Source: Porphyra umbilicalis (taxonomy: Eukaryota > Rhodophyta > Bangiophyceae > Bangiales > Bangiaceae). From it: DNA of 64,000 nt. Shown piece after piece: positions 10,282-19,810 of the stretch. The notes beneath the pieces were generated by a model. It worked only from the letters and a program-made list of their open reading frames with translations, searched no databases and was not told where the DNA came from. Position 1 is the stretch's first letter. Each line of letters begins with the position of its first letter. Both the position numbers and the translations under genes were made by a program. The stretch lies in NCBI GenBank assembly GCA_002049455.2, contig KV918774.1, positions 310,001 to 374,000 of the forward strand, given 5' to 3'.

Positions 10282-10777
10282 TGTGGCGGTCGGGGGTCCC
10301 CAGTTGGAAGGGGCGTGGCCCCTCAGCTGTGGACAGCACACCCCCGGGGGCCGCCCCAAAATATCCCGATCCGGGCCAGCAAGGGAATGACCTGTCCAGA
10401 TCTCGGGGAGATTGGATTCGGTCGGGGGCGGGGCTTTTCCCAAGTGGTTTTCCCAGCCCCCCTACTACTTGTTTGAACTTTTCGCTTTGGAGGGATTTAT
10501 CTGTTTGGCGCATTTGGGGTGGCTACTTTGGCCACCGGCGTTTGGTTTGGGAGGGGTTTATTGACAGCGGGGACGCCGTCCCCGTCGCCGTTTGATAAAA
10601 CCAACTGTGCTTTGGACTACGATTCCCCCCTGGGCTTTGCCGTGATCCTCTCCTCCCGTTGGGGGAAGGCTGGGCTGTGGGTCGATTTCCGGGGCAGTTC
10701 CTTCGACGGACCGAGCTGATCAAGAGGTCACTTCGGCTGGACGACGAACCAACGTGGTGGTGCTTAGAACCGCTACA
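10282..10777 (+). repeat. 5' LTR
   Basis: 496 bp, begins TGTGGCGGTCGG and ends GAACCGCTACA. Matches 19315-19810 except at about three positions. Contains the presumptive promoter of the element. No clear TATA box identified. Confidence 0.96.
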
Positions 10778-10782
10778 ATTTC

Positions 10783-10800
10783 TGGTGGAGCAGCAGGGGA
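10783..10800 (+). other. candidate primer-binding site
   Basis: TGGTGGAGCAGCAGGGGA starts 5 nt after the 5' LTR. The TGG start fits pairing with a tRNA CCA 3' end. The primer tRNA cannot be named from the sequence alone. Confidence 0.5.
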
Positions 10801-10920
10801 TTTCGGCCGTTGCCACGCCCGTACCGGGTAGCCGGTTCCCCGATCGTCTGTTGGTTTGTCTGTTCAAGGCGACGTGGATCTCCGCGTCGGTCTGTCGTCG
10901 ATTACCGCCCGGCCACTACG

Positions 10921-12690
10921 ATGGCGTCGCCGTCCGACATCCCCAAGTCGAACGCGATCGCTAGCGGTATGCCGGCGGGTACATCCGCGGTGACCCCAGC
11001 GGTCGCTGCAACCGGGGGATCCGCGGCTGGATCAGGGATTCCCTTCACTCCGCCTCGGCCATTGGCGGACCTCGTGGGCGAAACGGTTCGTCGTGTCCCA
11101 CCGGGGGCCGGTGCCTTCCTCCCTCGACGTCTCGACGAACGGACGGGATTGGTGGATCAAGATCGTGATCCGGCGACGCCTTTAGCGATGGCCGATCTGG
11201 ACACGGCGCTGTCGACGTTCCGCGAGTCGTTATTGGCCGACGTTTCTCGGGTCATCGCGGCGAGCCCCGCGGGCTCTGCTCAAGATGCCCCCCGCCGAGG
11301 TTCTCCAGTGGACACGCGGAAGAGCCGCAGCAAAGGGAAGTCACGGCGTCACCGTAGTCCCTCGTCGTCATCGTCGTCTTCATCTTCCTCGCCGTCGCCG
11401 GCGACAACCGACAACGACGACGACCACGTGGGGCGCAAGGTGGGGTCCGGCAAGTTGGCGGTCCTCGAGTGCCCGGACGATCGCTTCGCGGGCGTCCTGG
11501 ACTACCGATCGTACCGCCTACGGAACCGTCACTCGACCTACGGGGCATCGCAGGCCCGCAAGATGGGACGGACGGCCAAGAATATGAAGTTCTCCTTCGG
11601 GGGGACCCCGATGTTCAACGGGAAGGAACCCCTCAAGGTCTTCTCGTGGCTCCGAAAGTTCGTCAAGGCCTGCGATGACAACGACGTGTCCGAGGGGATG
11701 GGTTTGTACCTAATTCCCAACTTCCTCGCGGGCGACGCTGAGACGCGGTTCACTCGGAACCTACCGGGGTCGGATATCGCGGGTGGACGGGGCTCGCTTG
11801 GATCCTTCCCCGCGGCGGTCAATTGGCTGTTGTCGACCTACGCGGAGCCGCACGCTTTGGGGCTGGCGCAGGACAAGTTTAGCCGGGCGGCGCTCGTGGA
11901 CAACGAGGGGGTGGATGCCTTCGCGGCACGTCTACGGGGCCTCGCTGAGCTTTGCGGCAACATCCACTCCGAGGGGACGATGAAACAGCAGCTGATCCAA
12001 GGGTTACCGGAGTATCTACGGACGGACGCCTTCGTGTACAACTCGGCGCAACGAAGCTACCAGCAGTTGTCGACCTACGTGGCGGGGAAATATCGGGCCG
12101 CCAAGGACGTCATGGCGTTGGCCAGCCGGGGGTCACCCGGGGGATCATCGCGAAAGGGACAGACGTCGACGGGGCCCCGAGGCCTCTCGGTCAACCAGCT
12201 CCACTCCTCGTGGGAGGAGGATGACACGGCGACGTACGACACGGTCGCGGTGCTGCCGTCGGGTACCCCGGGGTTCCGCACGGCTGGGGGAGCGCCCTAT
12301 GTTCGGCGGGAGGCCCCGACGGGTCCCCCGCTGTGCTACATGTGTTGGACGCGTGGCCACCGAGTCCCTGATTGCAAGATTCTGACGGACAAACAGCGGG
12401 ACCTCGTGAAGGCCGCGCGGAGCACCTTCCTTCGACAGAGGAACGCGGGGGCGGGCGCCCCCTCGGATCGCACCTCCGTCGTGGCCCTGGTGTGGGACGA
12501 CCTGTTGGGCGGCGTGGAGGCAACGAGGACGGAAGGGGGGGACGTCCCGCCCGTGGCAACCCCGGCCAAGGGGCGCCGCGGGGCGGGAAACGCCTTGGGG
12601 GGGTGGCATCGCCATCCCCCTCCATCCCCCCTGTCCGCCCCAACTCCCCGGTCGCCCCCCGCCACGTCACGTTTGCCTCCCCTGGGGTAA
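10921..12690 (+). CDS. gag: retrotransposon Gag polyprotein
   Basis: 589 codons from ATG 10921 to TAA 12690 in frame 1. The frame is open upstream, but the next in-frame ATG candidates lie close to the LTR, and 10921 follows a plausible leader. N-terminal part is Pro/Ala-rich; a basic/Ser-rich stretch (about residues 130-155, SRSKGKSRRHRS then a serine run) precedes the capsid-like region with the tryptophan-containing helix KVFSWLRKFV. A single CCHC zinc knuckle (CYMCWTRGHRVPDC) starts at residue 472. Gag assembles the particle and packages RNA in the cytoplasm. The 3' end overlaps pro by a few hundred bases, and a G7 heptamer (12597-12603) sits in the overlap. Confidence 0.93.
   Translation: MASPSDIPKSNAIASGMPAGTSAVTPAVAATGGSAAGSGIPFTPPRPLADLVGETVRRVPPGAGAFLPRRLDERTGLVDQDRDPATPLAMADLDTALSTFRESLLADVSRVIAASPAGSAQDAPRRGSPVDTRKSRSKGKSRRHRSPSSSSSSSSSSPSPATTDNDDDHVGRKVGSGKLAVLECPDDRFAGVLDYRSYRLRNRHSTYGASQARKMGRTAKNMKFSFGGTPMFNGKEPLKVFSWLRKFVKACDDNDVSEGMGLYLIPNFLAGDAETRFTRNLPGSDIAGGRGSLGSFPAAVNWLLSTYAEPHALGLAQDKFSRAALVDNEGVDAFAARLRGLAELCGNIHSEGTMKQQLIQGLPEYLRTDAFVYNSAQRSYQQLSTYVAGKYRAAKDVMALASRGSPGGSSRKGQTSTGPRGLSVNQLHSSWEEDDTATYDTVAVLPSGTPGFRTAGGAPYVRREAPTGPPLCYMCWTRGHRVPDCKILTDKQRDLVKAARSTFLRQRNAGAGAPSDRTSVVALVWDDLLGGVEATRTEGGDVPPVATPAKGRRGAGNALGGWHRHPPPSPLSAPTPRSPPATSRLPPLG
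12597..12603 (+). promoter_or_regulatory. candidate -1 ribosomal frameshift heptamer (gag to pro)
   Basis: Seven G bases read as G GGG GGG in the gag frame (codons TTG GGG GGG TGG). This obeys the X XXY YYZ rule, and a -1 slip enters the pro frame, which then reads open through the protease. A downstream structure is likely from GC content but was not computed. Confidence 0.55.
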
Positions 12691-13772
12691 CCGCGATGTG
12701 GCCTGTCCCGGCCCGCTGCCCCTGCCGTCGTGGGCGATATCGCCCGCGGTTCAAGGGGACGCTGTTGCTACTACGGAAGGAGAATTTTGAGATTTGTGCG
12801 TCGTACCAGTTGGCGCCGTGGCAGACCCCCGTCCCCACGAGGGCGGTGGTCGACACTGGCGCCGGACCAAGTGTGATCCGCGCGGATATGTTGCCCGAAG
12901 GGTGGACCGAGTATGCATCGCGGGCGCCACCCCGGACGCAAGTGAGTGACGCCTCGGGGCAGCTGCTCAAGGTGAACGCGGAGGTGTCGCTGACGATCTA
13001 CGTCGGGGGTGCCGCTATGGAGTATGAGTTCCTCGTGGTCAAGGCACTGTCGGTACCGCTCATCCTCGGGTGGGACTTCCAGCGCAAGTACGTGGACACC
13101 ATCTCCCCCAAGACGCAGACGATCAAGTGGGACGACGGCACGTCCACGATGGCGACGCGGAGCTGGACGGGGAACACGCGGCCCGCGCCCCCTCGCCGAG
13201 GAAACAAGCCGAAAGCCCAAGCTGGGGCTATCCGGCTTCGGCAAGGGGTAACCGTCGGCCCGCGGTGCATCCAGGCGGTCCAAGTGTGCTGCAACGTCAA
13301 GGGGGTCCACCTGGTACGGGAACGCCCCGTCAAAATGAGCCGACGGAAGGTACTGTTGCACAACGCGGTCGCGGAGTTCTCCCCCAACACCCCGCGGTCC
13401 CTCTACCTGACGAACATCGGGGACGTGCCGGTGCACCTAACGAAGGGGTATGTCATCGGAACCGCGACGGCCTACAATGGACCGCTGCACGTCGTCGAGG
13501 AGGAGGAGCCGGGGGCGGTCCTAACGATGGGGGCGGACCCCCGTGACAAGCCCGACGAGGAGTTCAAGACGGGGCGGCAAGCCGAAGAGAGGATCGACGA
13601 GGGGCAACCTCCACCTCACCCGCCGGACAAGACGTATCCCAAGCCGGAGGTCCACTGGGAGGGGTCCCCGACACGCTTCGTGGTGACGTGGACGACCTCC
13701 TCGAGGAGTACAAGGCGCTATGGGCGGGGCAACTCGGCAAGGTCGACGTCACCCCGCACCGGATCGAGGTGA
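12600..13772 (+). CDS. pro: retrotransposon protease region (pro), -1 frame relative to gag
   Basis: Open in frame 0 from before 12372 to TGA 13772. Coding-like sequence begins right after the G heptamer. Carries the retropepsin active-site motif VVDTGAGPSVI (DTG at 12852-12860) and the later ILGWDF strand (flap/dimer region), the usual layout of a single-domain retroviral-type aspartic protease that acts as a homodimer to cut Gag-Pol. Beyond the protease lies a linker leading to RT. The frame ends shortly after RT has opened in frame 2, so a second frame change is needed to make Pol. No own start codon is evident; expression by frameshift is inferred. Confidence 0.85.
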   Translation, partial: GVASPSPSIPPVRPNSPVAPRHVTFASPGVTAMWPVPARCPCRRGRYRPRFKGTLLLLRKENFEICASYQLAPWQTPVPTRAVVDTGAGPSVIRADMLPEGWTEYASRAPPRTQVSDASGQLLKVNAEVSLTIYVGGAAMEYEFLVVKALSVPLILGWDFQRKYVDTISPKTQTIKWDDGTSTMATRSWTGNTRPAPPRRGNKPKAQAGAIRLRQGVTVGPRCIQAVQVCCNVKGVHLVRERPVKMSRRKVLLHNAVAEFSPNTPRSLYLTNIGDVPVHLTKGYVIGTATAYNGPLHVVEEEEPGAVLTMGADPRDKPDEEFKTGRQAEERIDEGQPPPHPPDKTYPKPEVHWEGSPTRFVVTWTTSSRSTRRYGRGNSARSTSPRTGSR

Positions 13773-16672
13773 CCCCCGGGGCACGGCCACGACGGGCCCA
13801 ACCCTATCGGGCGAGCCACGCTTCGAGGGACATCATCGCCAAGGAGGTGCAACGCCAGCGGGGCCTCGGGGTTATCGAGCCCTCAAGCGCCGAGTGGGCC
13901 TTCCCTGTGGTTCTGGTTCCGAAACCCGACGGGACAGTGCGGTTCTGTGTGGATTACCGCCGACTTAACGAGGTCACGGTGCGGGATGTGTACCCGTTGC
14001 CACGAATGGACGATTGTATTGACTTCCTCGGGGACGCCAAGGTGTTTTCGACGCTCGACTGCAACTCGGGGTATTGGCAGATCCCCGTGGCGGACGAGGA
14101 CCGGGACAAGACGACCTTCGTTTGCCACGAGGAGGCCTACCGCTACATCCGCCTTCCCTTCGGGCTGTCCAATGCCCCGGCGACCTTCCAACGGGCCATC
14201 GACATGATCCTCGGGGGACTCAAGTGGAAGAGCTGCCTCGTGTACCTCGACGACATCATCGTCTTCTCGCAGACGGCGGGGGAACACGTGGAACACCTCC
14301 GGGAGGTCTTCACGGCGCTGCGCGGCGCGGGTGTCTCCCTGAAGGCCAAGAAGTGCCATTTGTTTCAAGAGGAGGTGGAGTATTTGGGCCATATCGTGGG
14401 CCGGGGGGAGCTGAAGGTACAAGACAAGAACATCCGCGGACTCAAGGAGGCGTCTCCCCCGCGGTGCAAGAAGGACCTACGTAGCTTCCTCGGGATGTGC
14501 AACGTGTATCGGAGGTTCGTCAAGGACTACGCCCAAGTGGCGCGGCCGTTGGCCGCCATGACAAGTTCCAAGAGGCCCGACCGGTGGGGGACGCTGTCCG
14601 ACGAGGCCCTGGGGGCATTCGAGGAACTCAAGAGGCGACTCACGGAGGCCCCCATCCTCGCCCTGCCGAGGCGACAAGGGACCTACACGTTGGACACGGA
14701 CGCAAGCGCGGGGCAGGTCGGCGCGGTGCTTTTACAAGAACAACCCGACCAATCCACGCGGCCCGTTGGCTATTGGAGCCGCTCCCTCAACGCGGCGGAG
14801 CGAAACTACAGTACGACGGAGCGGGAGTGCCTCGCGGTTGTGTGGGCGTCCCTCCTTCTCCGCCCCTATGTCGAGGGGACCCGCTTCACGGTGCGCACGG
14901 ACCACGCGGCGCTCAAGTGGATGCTGCATATGGACGGGGCTCACGGGAGGCTGGCGCGGTGGCGGTTGCGACTGGCGGAGTTCGACTACGTGGTACAGAC
15001 ACGCCCCGGGGCGTCACACCACGCGGCGGACACGATGTCACGCATCTCAACACCCGCGGGAGACGAGGGGGCGATACCCGACGCGGTACCTTGTCTGGCG
15101 TTGCCCAACTCGTCGGCCGCGTGGCAGTTACCGCCGGAGACCAAGGGGGGACTCCTAGGCCCCCTAACGCTCGCCGAGCTCCTCGAGGGGCAGGCGGAGG
15201 ACGGACGGTGCAAGGAGGTCCGCGCGGCGATGGACAGCAACGACAAGTCGCGGTTCCGCGAGGACTCGAACGGCCTGTTGGTGCGCACGGCGCCGTTGGA
15301 CGGGGCCACGCAAGTCTACGTGCCGACCCACATGCGCTACGGGGTGATGATGCGGGAGCACTACCCTCCGCAAGCCGGGCATCCGGGGGCCAACAAGATG
15401 TACACGTCGATGCGACGATGGTTTTATTGGGAGTGTATGGTGGTGGACGTCTACGCCTTCGTGGCAAACTGCGTGCAGTGCGCGCGGAACCGCGTCGGCA
15501 AGCGACGGAAGACGAACTACCTCAAGACATTCCCCCCGACGGAACCGCTGACGGACCTGTGTATGGACCTGCTCGGTCCCCTCCCCCGAACCGAGGCGGG
15601 GAACGAACACCTGTTGGTCATCGTGGATCGCTTCTCCAAGATGACGCGGGCCATCCCCCTTCAGCGGATCGACGCGGAATCCATCGCGGCGGCCTTTTTG
15701 GACTACTGGGTGGCGGCCTATGGACCCCCGGCGACGGTGTTGTCCGACAATGGCCCCCAGTTCCGTTCCACGTACTTCCAAGGGGTTTGCTCACTACTTG
15801 GGATCGCCAATCGGTACTCCACGACGTACCACCCGCAGACGAACGGCCAAGTGGAACGGTACAACCGGACCATCGTGGGACAACTGCGGACGTACGTCGA
15901 GGATCATCAAGACCGATGGGACGACCTGGTGTCGATGCTAACGCTGGCCTACAACAGTCGGCCGCAGCAGAGCACCGGGGTGGCGCCGCTCGAGTTCGTC
16001 ACACCCGAGCGGGTACGGAGCCTCTCCGTGGAGCGCATGGTCAGTTCCCCGGCACCCGAGGAGACGGACGGTAGCCCGCGGGGCGTCCGCGAGGCCATCC
16101 GAGCGCGGCTACGCAACCTCATCCACAAGGTGCGGCCGTCCCTCGCGGTGGCACAGCAGCGGTATAAGAGGAGCTACGACGCCCGCGTGAGGCCGGTCAA
16201 CAAGGACATCCAAGCGGGGGACTGGGTGTTCGTCGATGGTCACGCGCGGACCAAGCACAAGCTCGGGACCCGCGCGGCCGGACCGTACAAGGTGTTGTCC
16301 CGCGGGGAGGGCACGTTCTCGCTGGACATCGGCGGGTACCCTGAGACGGTAAGCAGCGACCACGTGACGGCGGCGCCGGGCCCGCCGGGGGATCCGCAGA
16401 CGCTCCTGCAGAACCTCGGGAAGCCCCAAGACATCGTGGTTCCCGAGGGGCATCAACACACGGGCAAAGAGTTCGTCTGGGAGGCCTTCGTGGGCCACGA
16501 AGTCGCGGACGACGGCACACTACGCCTGTGGACCCGCTGGTGGGGGTACCACCCCGACGAGGACACCCTTGAGTTGGCCAGTCGGTTCGACAAACGTAAG
16601 GTGCACCAGTATATGCGGCGGGTGGGCCTACGAGTCGAAGAAGCGGTGGCGGTCGTCGACTTTCTCGCCTAA
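13547..16672 (+). CDS. pol: retrotransposon Pol: reverse transcriptase, RNase H, integrase, chromodomain
   Basis: About 1,041 codons open in frame 2 (13547 to TAA 16672); a GTG at 13688 begins recognisable Pol sequence. RT: FCVDYRRLNEVT, LPFGLSNAPATFQ and catalytic YLDD (14243-14254). RNase H: TDASAGQVGAVL, the ERECLAVVWA helix and RTDHAALKW. Integrase: zinc region REHYPPQAGH...CVQC, then the DDE core with MDLLGPLP, LSDNGPQF and the YHPQTNGQVER glutamate region. C-terminus: GPYKVL-type GPF/Y region and a chromodomain (about 16480-16640, EFVWEAFVGHEV...RWWGYHPDEDTLEL). It copies genomic RNA to DNA and inserts it; the chromodomain is expected to steer integration to marked chromatin. No internal stops. 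Confidence 0.96.
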   Translation, partial: QARRGVQDGAASRREDRRGATSTSPAGQDVSQAGGPLGGVPDTLRGDVDDLLEEYKALWAGQLGKVDVTPHRIEVTPGARPRRAQPYRASHASRDIIAKEVQRQRGLGVIEPSSAEWAFPVVLVPKPDGTVRFCVDYRRLNEVTVRDVYPLPRMDDCIDFLGDAKVFSTLDCNSGYWQIPVADEDRDKTTFVCHEEAYRYIRLPFGLSNAPATFQRAIDMILGGLKWKSCLVYLDDIIVFSQTAGEHVEHLREVFTALRGAGVSLKAKKCHLFQEEVEYLGHIVGRGELKVQDKNIRGLKEASPPRCKKDLRSFLGMCNVYRRFVKDYAQVARPLAAMTSSKRPDRWGTLSDEALGAFEELKRRLTEAPILALPRRQGTYTLDTDASAGQVGAVLLQEQPDQSTRPVGYWSRSLNAAERNYSTTERECLAVVWASLLLRPYVEGTRFTVRTDHAALKWMLHMDGAHGRLARWRLRLAEFDYVVQTRPGASHHAADTMSRISTPAGDEGAIPDAVPCLALPNSSAAWQLPPETKGGLLGPLTLAELLEGQAEDGRCKEVRAAMDSNDKSRFREDSNGLLVRTAPLDGATQVYVPTHMRYGVMMREHYPPQAGHPGANKMYTSMRRWFYWECMVVDVYAFVANCVQCARNRVGKRRKTNYLKTFPPTEPLTDLCMDLLGPLPRTEAGNEHLLVIVDRFSKMTRAIPLQRIDAESIAAAFLDYWVAAYGPPATVLSDNGPQFRSTYFQGVCSLLGIANRYSTTYHPQTNGQVERYNRTIVGQLRTYVEDHQDRWDDLVSMLTLAYNSRPQQSTGVAPLEFVTPERVRSLSVERMVSSPAPEETDGSPRGVREAIRARLRNLIHKVRPSLAVAQQRYKRSYDARVRPVNKDIQAGDWVFVDGHARTKHKLGTRAAGPYKVLSRGEGTFSLDIGGYPETVSSDHVTAAPGPPGDPQTLLQNLGKPQDIVVPEGHQHTGKEFVWEAFVGHEVADDGTLRLWTRWWGYHPDEDTLELASRFDKRKVHQYMRRVGLRVEEAVAVVDFLA

Positions 16673-17113
16673 GGCATTTCCCTCGGGGGACACGTGGATT
16701 TCAAGTTTCGAATAGTGGCGGATTTTCGACCCACGACACGTGTCTCGTTGGGGGCCACGTGGCCGCGGTGGCGACCGTCGCCGCCGCGCGGCGGCGCGGC
16801 AGCCCGTCCCATGGTCACGGCATCGGGCCAAGTCGATCTGGCATCGTGGACGTGCACAGGGGGGGCGGTAGGTGATGGCAGACCCGTGTGGACGGGCGGG
16901 GCTGCGGATTTCAAGGCGGGATCGCGTGGGGATCCGGTTCGAAGGAGCAGGGGGCGCTCTCGTGGGTGGTACGCAAACGACCCGCGTGGGGTTTATTGAT
17001 CGCTGACAGGCCGACCGGCACCGTCGACGCGACGACACCCCCTACACTACGAACTACTACTACGGCCCCCGTGGGGCGATCTCCTCCCTCCTGTCGTGGT
17101 TCGCTCTCCCTGT
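16673..17113 (+). other. non-coding spacer after pol, inside the element
   Basis: 441 bp between the pol stop and the 3' end of the antisense ORF. No convincing frame on either strand. Probably holds 3' ends of both convergent transcripts. Confidence 0.5.
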
Positions 17114-18769
17114 TCAACGCTGCCCCGACGAGGGCCCACCCCACCCGTGGCCGGACGGACCACGCGAGCGTTGCGCGGGCGGCTCCTCGCGGTAGGCGTC
17201 GCGGTCGTGCTGGTGTTGCTGGCGACGGCTTGCCCCGCCGGCGGCAACCCCGGTCTCACGAAGGAGGGCCGCGCGGATGCCACGTCGGCCCACGAGTTGG
17301 AGCAGCTCCTCCACCTGGCGGGGCGGTACCCCGGGGTTGTCGCGGGCCCACTGCCCGATCGACTCGCTAAGGGACACCACGGTGTGACACAAGCCGGCCA
17401 GCAAGGTCCCCGTCGAGTAGCCGCGGAGCTCCCCGGGGTCGCAAGCGACAACACGCGCCAACCCCTGCGGGACGCGATCCGAAGGCACGTGGTCCAGCGA
17501 GTCGAAGGTAGCGTCGGGGATGTCACGGTGCTCCACGGGGTCGAACGAGACGATGTGGCTCCCCGAGGAATTGCCCGCGGAGGGGGGCGCCAACACGACA
17601 GGCTGCGGGGGACCCGGGATGGACGAGCCCGCGGCGGTGGTCACCACGGAGGAAGCAGGCGGGGCGGCTCCACCCCCGGGGTAACGCGGCCTACGAGCAG
17701 CCGAAACGGCGGCGGACCAACCCGCACGAGCGAAACCGTACCCGCGTGCCTCGAGGATGTCCGCGGAGTATGGCAGGGTGAAGGGGCGGAGATCCTCGGC
17801 GACCTTGGCGCACGTCCCCTCGTCACCCACCTCGAGGTCGGCCCAGACCCAGCCCTCGCGGTCACGACGTTCGCAGCTGCGGGCACGGAGGCGCTGACGG
17901 AACGCCTCCGTATCGGGGAGCTGGTCCGCAAGGTCCAGCAACGCCTCGAGGGTGGCGGTCGCCTCCGCGTCGGGGCCCTCGGCACGGGAGCAGATGTTGG
18001 CCGGCCCCAAAGAACGGATCCAGTCGACCAACCGCGGAGGGAAGCGCCACAAGACCCGACGAGTGCGGAACGTCTCGAGGAGGACGACGGCGGCCCCGAG
18101 GGCCCACTCGCTGCGGAAGATAGCCCACGAGGCGCGTCGCCCCGCGTAGAGGTCGTCCGTGGCGTACGTGTGGACCCACGGGAGCTCCGCCATGCACCCG
18201 TACGGGACTTCAACCCCGGACCACCACGCGGGGGTCGGCAAGTAGAAGCGCGACCGCGACGACGACGCGCAGCTGGAGTACTCCGCCTGGTGCCAGCCCA
18301 CGAGGTGGCCGGTGAGCCCACCCCGGTGGTTGCGGGCCGTCGTCAACTGGACCGTCGTGGGGCCCTCCAAGTCGGCCCCCTCGAGGTAGGGCGGTGGCGT
18401 CAAGATGTAGTCGAAGGTCGGCACCAACGGCGGGTCCGCGGGGGCGTCGTCCATGAACCCGAGGTACGACCGGCGGTAGCCCACCTCGCGGCGGCGCCGC
18501 ACCACGGTGATCGACGAGGCTCGGTCGTCCAGGGACGGCACGAGGGCGTGCGGCATCGCAGTGATCTGCTTCACGAACGGGTTGGCGGGGCGCACCGAGT
18601 CGATCCCTCGGAACGTCGCGTGGGCCAGCGTCCCAGTCACGTCCGGGCGCGCCTCCTCGCGCGCCCACGCCGGTGCCCACGTGGACGGGTCGGTCAACAC
18701 GGGCAGGGGGCCCACGACGGTGCGGTACGCCATCTCCTCGTCGGCCATCGCGGTGGACGACGCGGGCAC
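17114..18769 (-). CDS. antisense ORF (aORF) of the chromovirus, unknown function
   Basis: 551 codons on the strand opposite to gag-pol, ending in TGA. Balanced composition with many W, Y, F, D and E residues (for example PTPAWWSGVEVPYG, WHQAEYSSC, WRFPPRLVDWIRS), unlike the Arg/Gly-rich shadow frame on the plus strand. Starts MPASSTAMADEEMAYR; the second or third Met is possible. C-terminal part is Gln/Arg-rich and low complexity. No membrane span or known domain recognised. Extra ORFs antisense to pol, before the 3' LTR, are known in some plant Ty3/gypsy lineages (Tat/Ogre, Retand) but not typical of chromoviruses. It lies wholly between pol and the 3' LTR, so it belongs to the element. Promoter would be near 18800-19300. 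Confidence 0.72.
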   Translation of the reverse strand: MPASSTAMADEEMAYRTVVGPLPVLTDPSTWAPAWAREEARPDVTGTLAHATFRGIDSVRPANPFVKQITAMPHALVPSLDDRASSITVVRRRREVGYRRSYLGFMDDAPADPPLVPTFDYILTPPPYLEGADLEGPTTVQLTTARNHRGGLTGHLVGWHQAEYSSCASSSRSRFYLPTPAWWSGVEVPYGCMAELPWVHTYATDDLYAGRRASWAIFRSEWALGAAVVLLETFRTRRVLWRFPPRLVDWIRSLGPANICSRAEGPDAEATATLEALLDLADQLPDTEAFRQRLRARSCERRDREGWVWADLEVGDEGTCAKVAEDLRPFTLPYSADILEARGYGFARAGWSAAVSAARRPRYPGGGAAPPASSVVTTAAGSSIPGPPQPVVLAPPSAGNSSGSHIVSFDPVEHRDIPDATFDSLDHVPSDRVPQGLARVVACDPGELRGYSTGTLLAGLCHTVVSLSESIGQWARDNPGVPPRQVEELLQLVGRRGIRAALLRETGVAAGGASRRQQHQHDRDAYREEPPAQRSRGPSGHGWGGPSSGQR

Positions 18770-19314
18770 GGACGCGGAGGGGGGCGGCGGTCACCGGGTC
18801 CTCGGGAGGGGGGGGGGACGTGGGGGCAACCGCGGAGGAGGAGGAGGAGGGCCCACGGGGGCCGACAGGAGCAAGAAGCGACGGGCACCACGGAGGGGGA
18901 GTGGACGGCACGTCGTGGGGTGGGCGGAGGAACGAGTCGGCGAACACCGCGTCGCAACGAGCGCGGAGGGTTACGTCGTGGGGTGGCGTGGGGGAGTCGT
19001 GGAGTCGCCTGTGTGGGGGGGGGGGGGTGAGCCCGGGGTGTGCTTGTGGGCCCACGGGGAGGGGTGTGGCCAGCGTGTGTCTCGGGGGGTGTGGGGGCCG
19101 CGAGACACCCGTGCGGGCCGCACGCCACGCCACGCCGGTGTCGCGTGGGGCCGATCCCGTCCGCGGACCGACCTCGACAACCCCCCTGGGGCGAGGATCG
19201 GGGGGGGGGGTGGCGGTTGTGGCCGGCACCCGGCCGGGGGGCCGGGCTGGAACCCCCGCCTCAGGGGTCGTCGCGGGACGGGCAGGGACGCCACGTCACG
19301 CGACGAGGGGGCTG
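18770..19314. other. G-rich leader of the antisense ORF / 3' untranslated part of the element
   Basis: 545 bp of strongly G-rich plus strand between the antisense start and the 3' LTR, with several G runs (about 18806-18815, 19016-19026, 19199-19210). No gene. Ends in a weak polypurine tract. Confidence 0.5.
19305..19311 (+). other. candidate polypurine tract
   Basis: GAGGGGG three bases upstream of the 3' LTR. Short for a PPT but in the correct place for plus-strand priming. Confidence 0.4.
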
Positions 19315-19810
19315 TGTGGCGGTCGGGGGTCCCCAGTTGGAAGGGGCGTGGCCTCTCAGCTGTGGACAGCACACCCCCGGGGGCCGCCCCAAAATATCCC
19401 GATCCGGGCCAGCAAGGGAATGACCTGTCCAGATCTCGGGGAGATTGGATTCGGTCGGGGGCGGGGCTTTTCCCAAGTGGTTTTCCCAGCCCCCCTACTA
19501 CTTGTTTGAACTTTTCGCTTTGGAGGGATTTATCTGTTTGGCGCATTTGGGGTGGCTACTTTGGCCACCTGCGTTTGGTTTGGGAGGGGTTTATTGACAG
19601 CGGGGACGCCGTCCCCGTCGCCGTTTGATAAAACCAACTGTGCTTTGGACTACGATTCCCCCCTGGGCTTTGCCGTGATCCTCTCCTCCCGTTGGGGAAA
19701 GGCTGGGCTGTGGGTCGATTTCCGGGGCAGTTCCTTCGACGGACCGAGCTGATCAAGAGGTCACTTCGGCTGGACGACGAACCAACGTGGTGGTGCTTAG
19801 AACCGCTACA
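19315..19810 (+). repeat. 3' LTR
   Basis: 496 bp, TGTGG...CTACA, followed by the CTCAC target duplication at 19811-19815. Nearly identical to the 5' LTR. Confidence 0.96.

Larger units (their letters stand above)
10282..19810 (+). mobile_element. complete Ty3/gypsy LTR retrotransposon (chromovirus)
   Basis: A 9,529-bp element with two 496-bp LTRs (TGTGG...CTACA), a 5-bp target duplication CTCAC (10277-10281 and 19811-19815), a primer-binding region, gag with a zinc knuckle, an aspartic protease, RT-RNase H-integrase order and a C-terminal chromodomain, plus a large antisense ORF after pol. RT before integrase identifies Ty3/gypsy and the chromodomain identifies a chromovirus. Only three differences between the LTRs were seen by eye, so insertion is recent. 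All core motifs are intact, so autonomy is plausible. Confidence 0.97.

Noticed and set aside
14497-16074. 525-codon ORF overlapping pol in another frame
   Set aside because: Shadow of the pol frame, which has all catalytic motifs.
17096-19030. 644-codon plus-strand ORF overlapping the antisense gene
   Set aside because: Arg/Gly-rich composition typical of a shadow of the antisense coding frame; no motif.
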